Assembly (NCBI GenBank): GCA_001871435.1
Contig: MNVC01000019.1
Span: 1 to 64,000, forward strand
Source of the DNA: Candidatus Magasanikbacteria bacterium CG1_02_32_51
GTDB lineage: Bacteria; Patescibacteriota; Patescibacteriia; Magasanikbacterales; UBA922
Length of the DNA: 64,000 bases
Direction: 5' to 3'
The notes under the pieces are model-generated. The model had not been told where the DNA came from. It ran no database searches and worked only from the letters and a program-made list of their open reading frames with translations. The position numbers and the translations under genes were made by a program. This document shows, one piece after another, positions 8,004 through 16,611 of this stretch (position 1 is its first letter; each line of letters starts with the position of its first letter).

Positions 8004-9029
8004 TTAAAAACCACGTTTTTTGTTTCTGATAGTTTCAATAACCCAAGTAATCCAATACTTTGGTGAAATTACAAAATCTTGACAAGGTAATAAATTTTTT
8101 TGAAAACCACCAAAACCTTTTTTAAAGTGCGTAATACCTTTGAAAGGATGACTAATAGGAGCATCATTTGGTGCTATTCCCCAAAAATTGTAATACTTCA
8201 TTCCCCTATTTTTGGCTTCTTGAATAGCTTTCCATTGTAAGAGATAAGAAGTTGGTATTTTTTTATCTTGATTTAATGAAGCACCATGACGATAAGCTGC
8301 AGAATTGCCATAAAAATAAACAACTGCTGATGAGTCTAATTTGGGATTATTAGATAAATAAGCCTTTAAAACAGATACTTCGTCATCTTTTTGAAAAGCA
8401 ACAAATTCTTTTTCAACATAAAAATTGGAAAAACGTGTAAAATTATGTTTCTTGGCTGTATAATCATGCAAAACATTGAATTCTTCCAAAGCTTTTTTAT
8501 CATTAGAAAAAACAATTTTTACTTTTTCTCTAAGACATCTATTGATTAGATTACGATGATTTTTGTTCATGTTGACTAATATTTCTTCCTCACTTTTTTC
8601 TAGATCCAAAAGCCAAGTTATCTCAGCCAAAACATGAGTAGGAGATTTTCTAAAACCAATGTTTTTGTAAGTATTTCTAGTTTCTTCTGTATCATCTATA
8701 AAAGGAGAAACTCTAATAAAATTATAATATTCTTTTTTGGCTTTCTCCTCTAAAAAATTTATAAATAATTTTAAAATGTTTTCATAATCTTTACTAATTA
8801 CAGGTCCATAAGGCGCAAAAAGAAAATTACCACGTTTGGCGTGTACACTCAAAATCAAACTGCCAGCAATCAATTTATCAGATTCATATATACCTATGAG
8901 CCATTGCTTTTCATTTATAGATTCATAAAATTCACCATACTTGTAAGACTGTGTCATAAGCACGAATTTTTGTTGTGAAAGAAATTGTTCCCATTCTTCT
9001 TTATTTTGTATTTCTTTTACTTTGTACAT
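8004..9029 (-). CDS. FemAB-family peptidyltransferase, paralogue 1
   Basis: 341 residues covering the twin GNAT domains of the FemAB/FemX family. Family hallmarks are the N-terminal FLMTQSYKYGEFYES, the middle LDLEKSEEEILVNMNKNHRN (lipid-precursor binding loop) and the C-terminal YYNFWGIAPND...FKKGFGG region. FemX-type enzymes move an amino acid from aminoacyl-tRNA onto the peptidoglycan precursor to build cross-bridges. It is the last gene of the cluster, 2 nt after paralogue 2, and the two differ enough to suggest consecutive additions. Other members transfer amino acids to other acceptors, so the exact donor and acceptor are open. Confidence 0.85.
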   Translation of the reverse strand: MYKVKEIQNKEEWEQFLSQQKFVLMTQSYKYGEFYESINEKQWLIGIYESDKLIAGSLILSVHAKRGNFLFAPYGPVISKDYENILKLFINFLEEKAKKEYYNFIRVSPFIDDTEETRNTYKNIGFRKSPTHVLAEITWLLDLEKSEEEILVNMNKNHRNLINRCLREKVKIVFSNDKKALEEFNVLHDYTAKKHNFTRFSNFYVEKEFVAFQKDDEVSVLKAYLSNNPKLDSSAVVYFYGNSAAYRHGASLNQDKKIPTSYLLQWKAIQEAKNRGMKYYNFWGIAPNDAPISHPFKGITHFKKGFGGFQKNLLPCQDFVISPKYWITWVIETIRNKKRGF

Positions 9030-9031
9030 AA

Positions 9032-10024
9032 TTATTCTTTAGTACTGTGACCAACTATGGTCCTTTTTCTTAATTTTTGAATTAGCAAAAATATTTTATA
9101 TTTGAAAGGATTCAAGATTATTTCCAAGGGTTTTGGATAACATTCCAATTTGCCATTAAATCCTGCTTTGAACTTGGCTACACCGTCTAGAGGGTGAGAT
9201 TTTTTCCAAGAATAATTATGATGGGAATTTGTATCATTACTTCCCTTCTCTGCTGGTGGAGCCATACCCCAAAAGTCATAAACTTTACAGTCTAACTTTT
9301 TGGCTAATTTTATAATTTCAAATTGATTTAGATAAGGTCCCATGAGATTACGCTGGCTATTGGAAGATGCTCCAAACAAATAATACATAGTTTCATTGTA
9401 TTTGAACACAATAGCTGAAGATAAGACATCATCTTCAAAGTAAGTAGTTAACTGATAAACACTATCTAATTTTAATAATTTTTCTATATAATTTTTATCA
9501 TGACTTTTGATACTGTTTCTTTCTGTAGTCATTTCATTCAATTTCCAATATTTATTTATATCTTTTTCAATTTTACAAACAACACCCTTTTTTATGGCTA
9601 AGTTTATGTTGTATCTAGTTTTGGAATGCATCTCAGCCAAAATTTCATCTTCAGTTTTTTTTAGATCCAAAAGCCATGTGCATTCTGGTTGTCTATTTTT
9701 TACTTCTTTATACATAAAATATTTTGGCATTGTATAATTCAATCTTTCTACACGCCAAAATACAAAATTATTTATTTTCAAAAATTTACTTATTTCATCT
9801 AATAATTCTTCAGAAAAAGAAACTCTAGGAATATAAATAAATTTAAACCCTAAAATATTAGAGGTTATTACACCTTGAAATTGATTTTTTACATTATCTT
9901 TAGAAATAAATTCATACCTTATTAATTTTCTTCCTGTATCTTTCAAAAATTCACCATATTCCCACGATTGCAAAAATTCTTCTTTAGTAGTCCATTCTTC
10001 TTTTTTAAAAACTTCTTTTATCAT
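9032..10024 (-). CDS. FemAB-family peptidyltransferase, paralogue 2
   Basis: 330 residues with the same fold signatures as its neighbour: WSYEGEF-like N-terminus (QSWEYGEFLKDTGRK), TWLLDLKKTEDEILAEMHSK, and VYDFWGMAPPAE...GVAKFKAGFNG. Its start overlaps the stop of the aminotransferase gene by 4 nt (ATGA), pointing to translational coupling. Similarity to paralogue 1 is clear in the motif regions but low between them. I infer a role in peptidoglycan cross-bridge or stem-peptide modification together with the MurF-like ligase upstream. Confidence 0.85.
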   Translation of the reverse strand: MIKEVFKKEEWTTKEEFLQSWEYGEFLKDTGRKLIRYEFISKDNVKNQFQGVITSNILGFKFIYIPRVSFSEELLDEISKFLKINNFVFWRVERLNYTMPKYFMYKEVKNRQPECTWLLDLKKTEDEILAEMHSKTRYNINLAIKKGVVCKIEKDINKYWKLNEMTTERNSIKSHDKNYIEKLLKLDSVYQLTTYFEDDVLSSAIVFKYNETMYYLFGASSNSQRNLMGPYLNQFEIIKLAKKLDCKVYDFWGMAPPAEKGSNDTNSHHNYSWKKSHPLDGVAKFKAGFNGKLECYPKPLEIILNPFKYKIFLLIQKLRKRTIVGHSTKE

Positions 10025-11256
10025 AAATTAACATTTATTAGTTCTGCTATTTTTTTAGCTTGGTTATAAGTAATATTTTTATTTGTTGGCAAATTTACAG
10101 TCAGTTTGGCTAATTTTTCAGCATTTGGACAACTACCATTTATATAACCTGTTTTTGACATATTTATATCCTTGTCTTTTGGTGCAATTACCGAATCATA
10201 CCAGTTGCCCAAAATGATTTTATGTTTTTTGGCCATTTTTATTAGTTCTTCTGGATTTTCAACTAAAATGGTATAGCGTAAAAAAATGTTGTCATCCGAT
10301 ACTGATGGTTTTTGCATTTTATTACTATCCAAAAGTTTATCATAAATATGAGCAATCTCTTGACGGTGTTTATTCATTTCGTCCAATTTGTCGAGTTGGT
10401 TCAGCAAAATTTTGGCCAAAGAGTTGGGATATTTGGCTGGATAAAATTTTAGTTTGACACAAGATTTCTCTTTTTTGTATATTATTTTACTTGTTAAACC
10501 TATTTTTTGGGCAATAGCTAAGAAAATTTTACCAAGTACGATATCATACATCATTTTTCCAATATAAAAAACTGGGAAATTAAACAGATTTTGGAGAGTT
10601 GTCCTAATGGTTGATAAAGCTAATTTTTTGTTTAGCAATAATATTTTTTCAGCCAATTTCTCATTGTTAGTAATCAGTGCCCCACCACGAGAAGAAGAGA
10701 TTATTTTGTCACTGCCAAAACTAAACATTCCTATATCTCCAAAAGTACCTGTTAATTTATCATTATATTTTGTTCCCAAAGAATGGGCACAATCTTCTAT
10801 GACTATCAGATTATTTTCTTTAGCAATTTGCAGTAATTTGTTCAGATTTGCTGCTTTGCCAAAAGTATGTTGGATAATTAAGATTTTTGATTTTGTTGTG
10901 ATTTTCTTTTTTAAATCTTCAACTTCCATATTGAAATTGTCATCCACATCTACATAAATTGGTTTTCCTCCTGCCCAATTTATTGCATTACTGACTACTA
11001 GACAAGTATAGGCTTGGACTAAGACTTCGTCTTCACTTTTTATACCAACAGCTTCTATAGCTTTTTGCAAAGCAGTACGTCCACTATCAAAAGTAATAAC
11101 AAATTTTGCATTAAAATAATTTTGTAACCAGCTTTCTACTTCTAGAATATTTTTACCTTTTCGCAAATAAGGCCACTTCCAAGGTAAAAATAAAAAAGAT
11201 AAGGAAGTCAAGGCATCTTTTTTATAAATATTAGGATGAAAACCAGTAAAAATCAT
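10021..11256 (-). CDS. DegT/DnrJ/EryC1/StrS-family PLP aminotransferase
   Basis: The 411-residue protein has the family's PLP site: GRTALQKAIEAVG near residue 60, EDCAHSLGT with D155 for the pyridine nitrogen, and K184 in FGSDKIISSSRGG as the Schiff-base lysine. Members usually transaminate nucleotide-linked keto sugars. Here the neighbours are a MurF-like ligase and two FemAB proteins, so a product used in the wall or surface glycan is likely; which sugar is unknown. It begins 3 nt after the MurF-like stop and overlaps FemAB paralogue 2 by 4 nt. A hydrophobic stretch near residue 230 is unusual for a soluble aminotransferase. Confidence 0.85.
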   Translation of the reverse strand: MIFTGFHPNIYKKDALTSLSFLFLPWKWPYLRKGKNILEVESWLQNYFNAKFVITFDSGRTALQKAIEAVGIKSEDEVLVQAYTCLVVSNAINWAGGKPIYVDVDDNFNMEVEDLKKKITTKSKILIIQHTFGKAANLNKLLQIAKENNLIVIEDCAHSLGTKYNDKLTGTFGDIGMFSFGSDKIISSSRGGALITNNEKLAEKILLLNKKLALSTIRTTLQNLFNFPVFYIGKMMYDIVLGKIFLAIAQKIGLTSKIIYKKEKSCVKLKFYPAKYPNSLAKILLNQLDKLDEMNKHRQEIAHIYDKLLDSNKMQKPSVSDDNIFLRYTILVENPEELIKMAKKHKIILGNWYDSVIAPKDKDINMSKTGYINGSCPNAEKLAKLTVNLPTNKNITYNQAKKIAELINVNL

Positions 11257-11259
11257 AAA

Positions 11260-12852
11260 TTATTTTTTTAATTCGTATCTTATTATTTCTGGTATTCTAT
11301 TTTCCAATAATATAACCGATTTTGTTTTTTTGTGTTCTTTTAGATAAGTTAACAATTCCAAACTATTTGTTTTGATCATTACTTTTGTCTGATATTTAGT
11401 ACCTGCACCCTTTTTCAAAGGTTCTACAAAATCTGGGGTTATAATCACTAATTCATCAGCCATAAAGGCAATCTCTCCACCAATTTGTTCGTGAATTTCA
11501 TTACTAAGTTCTCCAAGTTCAATAATTCCTCTAGTTATTACAATTTTTTGATATTCATGTGAATAATTAGCCAACATATTTATAGCAACTCTAAATCCAT
11601 CAGGGTTAGAATTATAAGTATCGTCTATTATGATAGACTTACCATAATTATAGATTTGTAAAGCATGCTTTGGATTTTCTACTTTTTTGACAGCTTCTCT
11701 TATTTCTTCTAAAGAGAATCCTAAATAATTAGCTACCAAAAGAGACGGCGCTAGATTCAAAATATTGTATTCACCAAAAAGTTTTGTTTGCAATTCTATA
11801 TGAATTTCTTCACCGTTTAAATTTTTTTTGAATTTAAATAAAATACCTTCTTTATTACTTTCTATGCCTTCAATTAAACAAGTTGGATTGAATTCTTCTT
11901 CAAAACCAAAAGTCATAGTTTTAGCTTTTATTTCATTCAGGAATTCTCGACAATATTTATTATCAGAATTAGTTATAGCTAGACCATTTTTTGGTAAGTA
12001 TTTTAATAATTCATATTTGGCTTTTTGGATATTTTCTATTGAACCAAAGAGACTCAAATGTTGTGGACTAATTGCTGTTAGAATACCTATTTTAGGATTT
12101 ACAATATTACAATGTTCAAGTAAATCTCCCACTCTATAAGCTCCCATTTCTACCACAAAAAAATCAATATCTTTGAAATTAGTTTGTAAAATAAATTTAC
12201 TAATACCAAAATCAGTATTAACATTTTTTGGAGTTTTGACAACTTTAAATTTGTAAGAGAGCAAATCTGTTAGTATTTCTTTGGTGCTAGTCTTACCATA
12301 ACTCCCTGTTATGCCGATAACAGTTAAATTTATGTATTTAGCTAATTTTTTCTTTGCTAATTTAGCAGTATAATTTTTTATAAATTGTGTAATAACATTG
12401 AAAAAATTGATTATAATAGTAATTAAAATAAATCTTAAGAAACTAAAAACAACTACAGTCCTAGGATCTTGAGTTTTTAAGAAAAAAATAGATTCTACAA
12501 AAATTACTACAAATAAAATTAAAATAATTTTTAAGCTAAAGACGGGTCTTTTGATTGGTTTTTTCAAAATAATTTTCAGAATTAAGTAAACAAAATCCAA
12601 TATAAAAATTAATAAAATTACCCATTTTAATACTGCTAATTTTTGATCCCAAAAAAAGATTACCAAAATAAGAGGTATTTTGTATAAAAAATCATAACGA
12701 AAGAGTATTCTCTTTCCTTCTGTGGTATGTAACAAATCTAGAAATCTATCCCAACGGTATTCCTTGAGTTGCCAAAAATAAGCAAATTGAAGATATTCAT
12801 TGCTCATACTAACAAACCAGAAGAAAACTATTGCAAAGTCTATAATTTGCAT
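11260..12852 (-). CDS. Membrane-anchored MurF-like Mur ligase
   Basis: 530 residues. Residues 1-155 contain four or five predicted membrane helices (about 5-20, 55-70, 74-97, 106-126, 132-152) in place of the UDP-MurNAc-binding domain of canonical MurF. The Mur ligase core follows: P-loop GITGSYGKTST at 180-190, VEMGAYRVGD, the SPQHLSLFGS segment, and DDTYNSNP before the C-terminal domain, which is MurF-like. MurF adds D-Ala-D-Ala to UDP-MurNAc-tripeptide in the cytosol. The membrane domain suggests a lipid-linked substrate, which is inference. Neighbouring FemAB genes support a wall role. Confidence 0.8.
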   Translation of the reverse strand: MQIIDFAIVFFWFVSMSNEYLQFAYFWQLKEYRWDRFLDLLHTTEGKRILFRYDFLYKIPLILVIFFWDQKLAVLKWVILLIFILDFVYLILKIILKKPIKRPVFSLKIILILFVVIFVESIFFLKTQDPRTVVVFSFLRFILITIIINFFNVITQFIKNYTAKLAKKKLAKYINLTVIGITGSYGKTSTKEILTDLLSYKFKVVKTPKNVNTDFGISKFILQTNFKDIDFFVVEMGAYRVGDLLEHCNIVNPKIGILTAISPQHLSLFGSIENIQKAKYELLKYLPKNGLAITNSDNKYCREFLNEIKAKTMTFGFEEEFNPTCLIEGIESNKEGILFKFKKNLNGEEIHIELQTKLFGEYNILNLAPSLLVANYLGFSLEEIREAVKKVENPKHALQIYNYGKSIIIDDTYNSNPDGFRVAINMLANYSHEYQKIVITRGIIELGELSNEIHEQIGGEIAFMADELVIITPDFVEPLKKGAGTKYQTKVMIKTNSLELLTYLKEHKKTKSVILLENRIPEIIRYELKK

Positions 12853-12863
12853 ATTAAATAAAT

Positions 12864-13616
12864 TTATTTTTTAGAAAAAGAAATTATTAAATTTATCAAT
12901 TCTTGTTTTTTCCAAAGGTACAGACCATGTGTACCTCCTTTTATTATTTCCAATTTTGCTCCAACAATATTTTTGGTTATTTTTTCACCATCTTTTATAG
13001 ATACGTAGTCATCTTTGTCTCCCCAAACCACCAAAGTTGGGATTTTTATTTTTGGTAAAAATTCACTTACATCTTGCTTGGTAATTTTTAGAAAAATATC
13101 CTTCTTAATGCCTGTAGCTCTATTGTAGTCACCTGTCCCAGCTAACTTATAAATAACTTTACGCATAAAGTCTGCCAACTTGTCTAATACTGGTAAACTA
13201 AATACTATTTTACCACTTTTGGCAATGAATTTGAAGATTTTGTTTTTCAAACTCTCTGGTCGACGATACACAGCAGCTCCACTCAAAATAAGTTTGTCTA
13301 CTATATTTTGATTATGACCTAGTAAATAAGTAGCAATTTGACCACCAAAGCTATGTCCGAGTAAAATAGTTTGTTGATTAAATTTTTTCAAAGCAATTAG
13401 TCTATTAGTTACAAACTGTGAGTACTCCTCCACACCCCAGATTGAGCTAGGACAAGGCTCTTTGCCAAAACAAGGTAATTCTATTACTTCTACTTCAAAA
13501 TCGTTTAGAGCTAAGGAAACAAAATCAGACCAAGTTTCTTTTGAGCCACTCCAACCGGGAATGATAATTAGTTTTGTTTTTTGAGGAGTTATCTCCATAA
13601 TTTTGAAATTTTTCAA
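12864..13616 (-). CDS. Alpha/beta-fold hydrolase
   Basis: 250 residues of the alpha/beta hydrolase superfamily. The nucleophile elbow is GHSFGG with S89; the acid lies in WGDKDDYVS and the histidine in GTHGLYLW, completing a Ser-Asp-His triad. The oxyanion region is IIPGWSGSKETW. No signal peptide is seen. Such proteins are esterases, lipases or thioesterases with unpredictable substrates. It sits between serS (26 nt upstream) and the MurF-like gene (11 nt downstream) in the same direction, so it may take part in the wall cluster. Confidence 0.85.
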   Translation of the reverse strand: MKNFKIMEITPQKTKLIIIPGWSGSKETWSDFVSLALNDFEVEVIELPCFGKEPCPSSIWGVEEYSQFVTNRLIALKKFNQQTILLGHSFGGQIATYLLGHNQNIVDKLILSGAAVYRRPESLKNKIFKFIAKSGKIVFSLPVLDKLADFMRKVIYKLAGTGDYNRATGIKKDIFLKITKQDVSEFLPKIKIPTLVVWGDKDDYVSIKDGEKITKNIVGAKLEIIKGGTHGLYLWKKQELINLIISFSKK

Positions 13617-13623
13617 TATATTA

Positions 13624-13651
13624 CTTAATCTGTCTATTCTGCTTACTTTGC
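13624..13651. repeat. Dispersed TCTGCTTA-type repeat at the 3' end of serS
   Basis: CTTAATCTGTCTATTCTGC followed by TTACTTTGCTT overlaps the serS stop codon. A near-identical string lies at 62545-62580 just beyond the DsbA-like gene. In both cases the word is at a gene's 3' boundary. Confidence 0.65.
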
Positions 13652-14908
13652 TTTACTAATAAATTCCTTGCCTACAAACTTCTGTAAAACTTTTGGAATT
13701 TTGATACTGCCATCAGCTTGTTGATTATTTTCTATTATGGCAATCGGGAAACGACTAAGCACTACAGCCGTGCCATTTAGGGTATGCACAAATTCGTTTT
13801 TACCTTCATCATTTCTATATTTGATATTTAGTCTTCTTGCTTGATAGTCTGTACAATTACTGGTACTCGTAATCTCACCATAACCACCTTTAGCTTTAGC
13901 TTCAGCTTTCATAGTCATCCAAGCTTCTAAGTCGTATTTACGAAAAGCTGGACCACCTAATTCCCCTGTTGGAGTATCAATTACGCGATAAGGAATTTCT
14001 AGGCCGTCACAAATTTCTTTTTCAATACTTAATAATTCTTGATGTAATTTTTCACTGTCTTCTGGTTTACAAAAAATAAACATTTCTAATTTGGTAAATT
14101 GATGAACACGATAAAGACCTTTACTAGTGCGACCATAGGCCCCAGCTTCAGTACGGAAACAATGTGACATTGCTGTATATTTCTTTGGTCCATTATTCAA
14201 ATCCAAAATTTCATCAGCATGAAACCCTAGCATAGTAATTTCAGCAGTCCCAACAAGACTCAAATCTTCATCAGCAAGATTATAAACTTGTTTTTCTGTC
14301 CCACGAGGATTGAAGCCAGCTCCAAGCAAGATTTCATGTTTAGCAAGATCAGGAGTTTCAATAAGATTATAACCATGTTTTTCCAAAATCTCCATACCAT
14401 AATTTAGTAAGGCTTGATTTAATTTTACCATATCATTTTTGACAAAATAAAATTTACTTCCAGAAACTTTGGCTCCACGTTCAAAGTCTACCAAATCAAG
14501 GTTTATCATCAATTCTTCATGATCTTTGGCTTCAAAATCAAAATTTGGGATAGCTCCCCTTTCTTCAATCACAACAAAATCATCTTCACCACCAATAGGA
14601 CTTTTTTTGTGAGTCATATTTGGTACCTGAAGCATTAAGTTTAAATAACTTTCTTCAATAGTTTTCAATTCTTCTTCTAGAAATTTTATTTTCTCTCCCA
14701 CTTCACGCATTTGTTTGATTTCATCTTCACTTGGTTTACCTTTGGAGCTACTATTTCTTTTGGAACGGAGTTCTTCTGTTTCTTGCATTTTCTCTCTTTT
14801 TTGTTTATCAAAATCAAGTAGCTTATCAATATCTACTTTTACTTTTCTATTTTGACAGTTTTTTTTGACTAATTCGCTATTGTCGCGAATAAATTTTATG
14901 TCTAGCAT
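13643..14908 (-). CDS. serS: Seryl-tRNA synthetase
   Basis: 421 residues, the usual length. An N-terminal antiparallel coiled-coil arm (about 28-100) that binds the long variable arm of tRNA-Ser is followed by the class II catalytic core with TAEITMLGFHAD, FRTEAGAYGRTSKGLYRVHQF (motif 2) and the C-terminal motif 3 segment LNGTAVVLSRFPIAIIENNQ. Charges tRNA-Ser. The last codons lie in a dispersed repeat shared with 62545-62580. Confidence 0.96.
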   Translation of the reverse strand: MLDIKFIRDNSELVKKNCQNRKVKVDIDKLLDFDKQKREKMQETEELRSKRNSSSKGKPSEDEIKQMREVGEKIKFLEEELKTIEESYLNLMLQVPNMTHKKSPIGGEDDFVVIEERGAIPNFDFEAKDHEELMINLDLVDFERGAKVSGSKFYFVKNDMVKLNQALLNYGMEILEKHGYNLIETPDLAKHEILLGAGFNPRGTEKQVYNLADEDLSLVGTAEITMLGFHADEILDLNNGPKKYTAMSHCFRTEAGAYGRTSKGLYRVHQFTKLEMFIFCKPEDSEKLHQELLSIEKEICDGLEIPYRVIDTPTGELGGPAFRKYDLEAWMTMKAEAKAKGGYGEITSTSNCTDYQARRLNIKYRNDEGKNEFVHTLNGTAVVLSRFPIAIIENNQQADGSIKIPKVLQKFVGKEFISKAK

Positions 14909-14918
14909 ATAGGTTTTA

Positions 14919-14957
14919 TCATCCTGAGCCGGCGAAGCACGGCGTAGGATCTTTCTT
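14919..14957. repeat. Dispersed hairpin element, family A (copy 2)
   Basis: TCATCCTGAGCCGGCGAAGC then ACGGCGTAGGATCTTTCTTA, almost identical to 7700-7737. It lies upstream of serS and is paired with an inverted, diverged relative at 15032-15074. Confidence 0.85.
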
Positions 14958-15031
14958 AAATATATAAATGTTTTTAATTAATAAATCTGGAATTGATTCT
15001 AAAAAATGTTTTTGAATAAATAAAAGTAATC

Positions 15032-15074
15032 AGGGTCTACAGATCCTTCATCGTATTCTCGACTCAGGATGACA
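15032..15074. repeat. Dispersed hairpin element, family A/B (inverted copy)
   Basis: On the minus strand it reads GTCATCCTGAGTCGAG...GATGAAGGATCTGTAGACCC. Its GTCATCCTGA end supplies the last two codons and the TGA stop of the RdgB-NUDIX gene. The GGATCTGTAGACCC end recurs at 43863-43897. Confidence 0.75.
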
Positions 15075-16110
15075 TTTCATTGATAACTTCTCTTATTTCT
15101 GGTAATAAATTTATTAAAAATTCTTTGTTTTTTTCTATAAAATCATAATTTGTAAGATCATCCAAATTAACAAATTTAGTTTCCATTACCTCTGTATCAT
15201 TTATTTCACCTACACTTTCTATATATTTACAAACAAAAGGTATAAGATAAACTTGATAGTTAAAATTTTTACCAGTACTCGCCACTACCTGTATTTCGTT
15301 TAGTTGTTTTATAATTTCTACTTTACAAGCTGTTTCTTCTAGAATTTCACGTTTTACATTTTCTTCTAATTTTTCACCATATTCCATACTGCCACCTGGC
15401 AATTCCCATTTACCATGAAATCTAGGATTATGAGGATCATTGCGTTTGGAGATAAGCATCTTACCTTCTTTGATAATTATTCCTACTGGTACGACAATAT
15501 GTTTGTTAGAAAAATGGTCAGCCAAAAAATATTTTATTTTATTTAGAGCTATACCTCTGTGAGAAGTTGCATTTTTTTCTACAGTAGTTAATTCAGAATA
15601 AGTTTTATTCAAATCTGGTAAATAAAATATTGGATCATAACCAAAACCATTAGCGATCCTTTCTTCTTTTAAAACTTTTCCTTTTCTTTCTCCATAAGCT
15701 AAAAACAGTTCTTCTTTATCTGGATTGTACAAAGCTGATACAGCTTTGAAACTGGCAGTTAATTTTTCTTCAGGAATGTCTTTTACTTTTTCTAGCAAAA
15801 CTTTTCTTCTGTCTTCGGCATCTTTACCAATACGAGCACTAATCACTCCAGGCCAACCATCAAGAGTATCAACAAAAATCCCTCCGTCGTCTGCCAGAGA
15901 CATTAGACCTGTTTTGTCAGCATAATATTTGGCTTTTAGAATGGCATTACCTTCAATAGTTTTTTCACTTTCTTCTGGTTCTTCTGGAATATTTTTCAAA
16001 TCTTTTAGAGACAAAAAATCAAAATTCAAATCATGTAAAAATTTTTTTATTTCTGTAAATTTTCCTTCATTGGTAGTAGCAATTAGAATTTGCCTTTTTT
16101 CTTCTAACAT
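15064..16110 (-). CDS. RdgB/HAM1 dNTP pyrophosphatase fused to a NUDIX hydrolase
   Basis: Two house-cleaning enzymes are joined. The N-terminal domain (about residues 1-185) is an inosine/xanthosine triphosphate pyrophosphatase with ATTNEGKF, LADDGGIFVDTLDGWPGV and FGYDPIF; the C-terminal domain (about 195-330) is NUDIX, with the box GGSMEYGEKLEENVKREILE continuing into ETACKV. Both hydrolyse damaged or non-canonical nucleotides. I start at ATG 16110; a TTG at 16143 would add 11 residues derived from a repeat and not matching the family start. The stop codon is inside the 15032-15074 repeat. Confidence 0.88.
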   Translation of the reverse strand: MLEEKRQILIATTNEGKFTEIKKFLHDLNFDFLSLKDLKNIPEEPEESEKTIEGNAILKAKYYADKTGLMSLADDGGIFVDTLDGWPGVISARIGKDAEDRRKVLLEKVKDIPEEKLTASFKAVSALYNPDKEELFLAYGERKGKVLKEERIANGFGYDPIFYLPDLNKTYSELTTVEKNATSHRGIALNKIKYFLADHFSNKHIVVPVGIIIKEGKMLISKRNDPHNPRFHGKWELPGGSMEYGEKLEENVKREILEETACKVEIIKQLNEIQVVASTGKNFNYQVYLIPFVCKYIESVGEINDTEVMETKFVNLDDLTNYDFIEKNKEFLINLLPEIREVINEMSS

Positions 16111-16135
16111 AATGGAATTTATATATTTGGCGTAG

Positions 16136-16168
16136 TTTGACAAATTTCGCTTCTCTCAATTTGTCATT
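16136..16168. repeat. Dispersed hairpin element, family C
   Basis: Minus-strand reading GAATGACAAATTGAGAGAAG then CGAAATTTGTCA. Two further copies in inverted orientation form the long hairpin at 55118-55191. Confidence 0.7.
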
Positions 16169-16177
16169 CCTTATATT

Positions 16178-16597
16178 TTATAACATTTTACTTAATTTTT
16201 TTCTTATATTTCCAGACTTGTATTGTTCTGGTTTGTAAGATTTGAGTCGAATAACTTTTGTAGTCAACTTAAATTCTTTAATTTTATTTTCTAATTTATC
16301 AATAAAATGTTGCTGATCATAACCAAGAGCTATTATATCTGGTTTTTCTATTTTAATAACTTTATAATAATTTATTTTGTTACCAAAAATAGCTTTATCA
16401 ATTAATTTCAAATTTTGTAAAAATTCTAATCTATTTTTTTCATTATGAATTAATTTTTTTTTCTTTATACTTTCAGATGTTTTATCACGTGCTACTACTA
16501 CCACTAAATAGTTACCTAATTTTTTAGCTTGTCTAAAAAGATTTATATGTCCAAGATGGACAATATCAAAAGTTCCAAAAATCATTATCTTCTTCAT
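16178..16597 (-). CDS. Cytidylyltransferase-like nucleotidyltransferase (FAD synthase/GCT type)
   Basis: 139 residues, a single nucleotidyltransferase domain. It begins FGTFDIVHLGHINL, with the H14-x-G-H17 ATP/CTP-binding motif, and ends with YKSGNIRKKL in place of the usual ISTS segment. The size fits glycerol-3-phosphate cytidylyltransferase or archaeal-type FAD synthase (RibL). Motifs do not separate these; the QQH segment near residue 93 leans toward the RibL type. It lies 14 nt after lysS in the same direction. Confidence 0.82.
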   Translation of the reverse strand: MKKIMIFGTFDIVHLGHINLFRQAKKLGNYLVVVVARDKTSESIKKKKLIHNEKNRLEFLQNLKLIDKAIFGNKINYYKVIKIEKPDIIALGYDQQHFIDKLENKIKEFKLTTKVIRLKSYKPEQYKSGNIRKKLSKML

Positions 16598-16611
16598 ACT
16601 TCATGCAAAAT

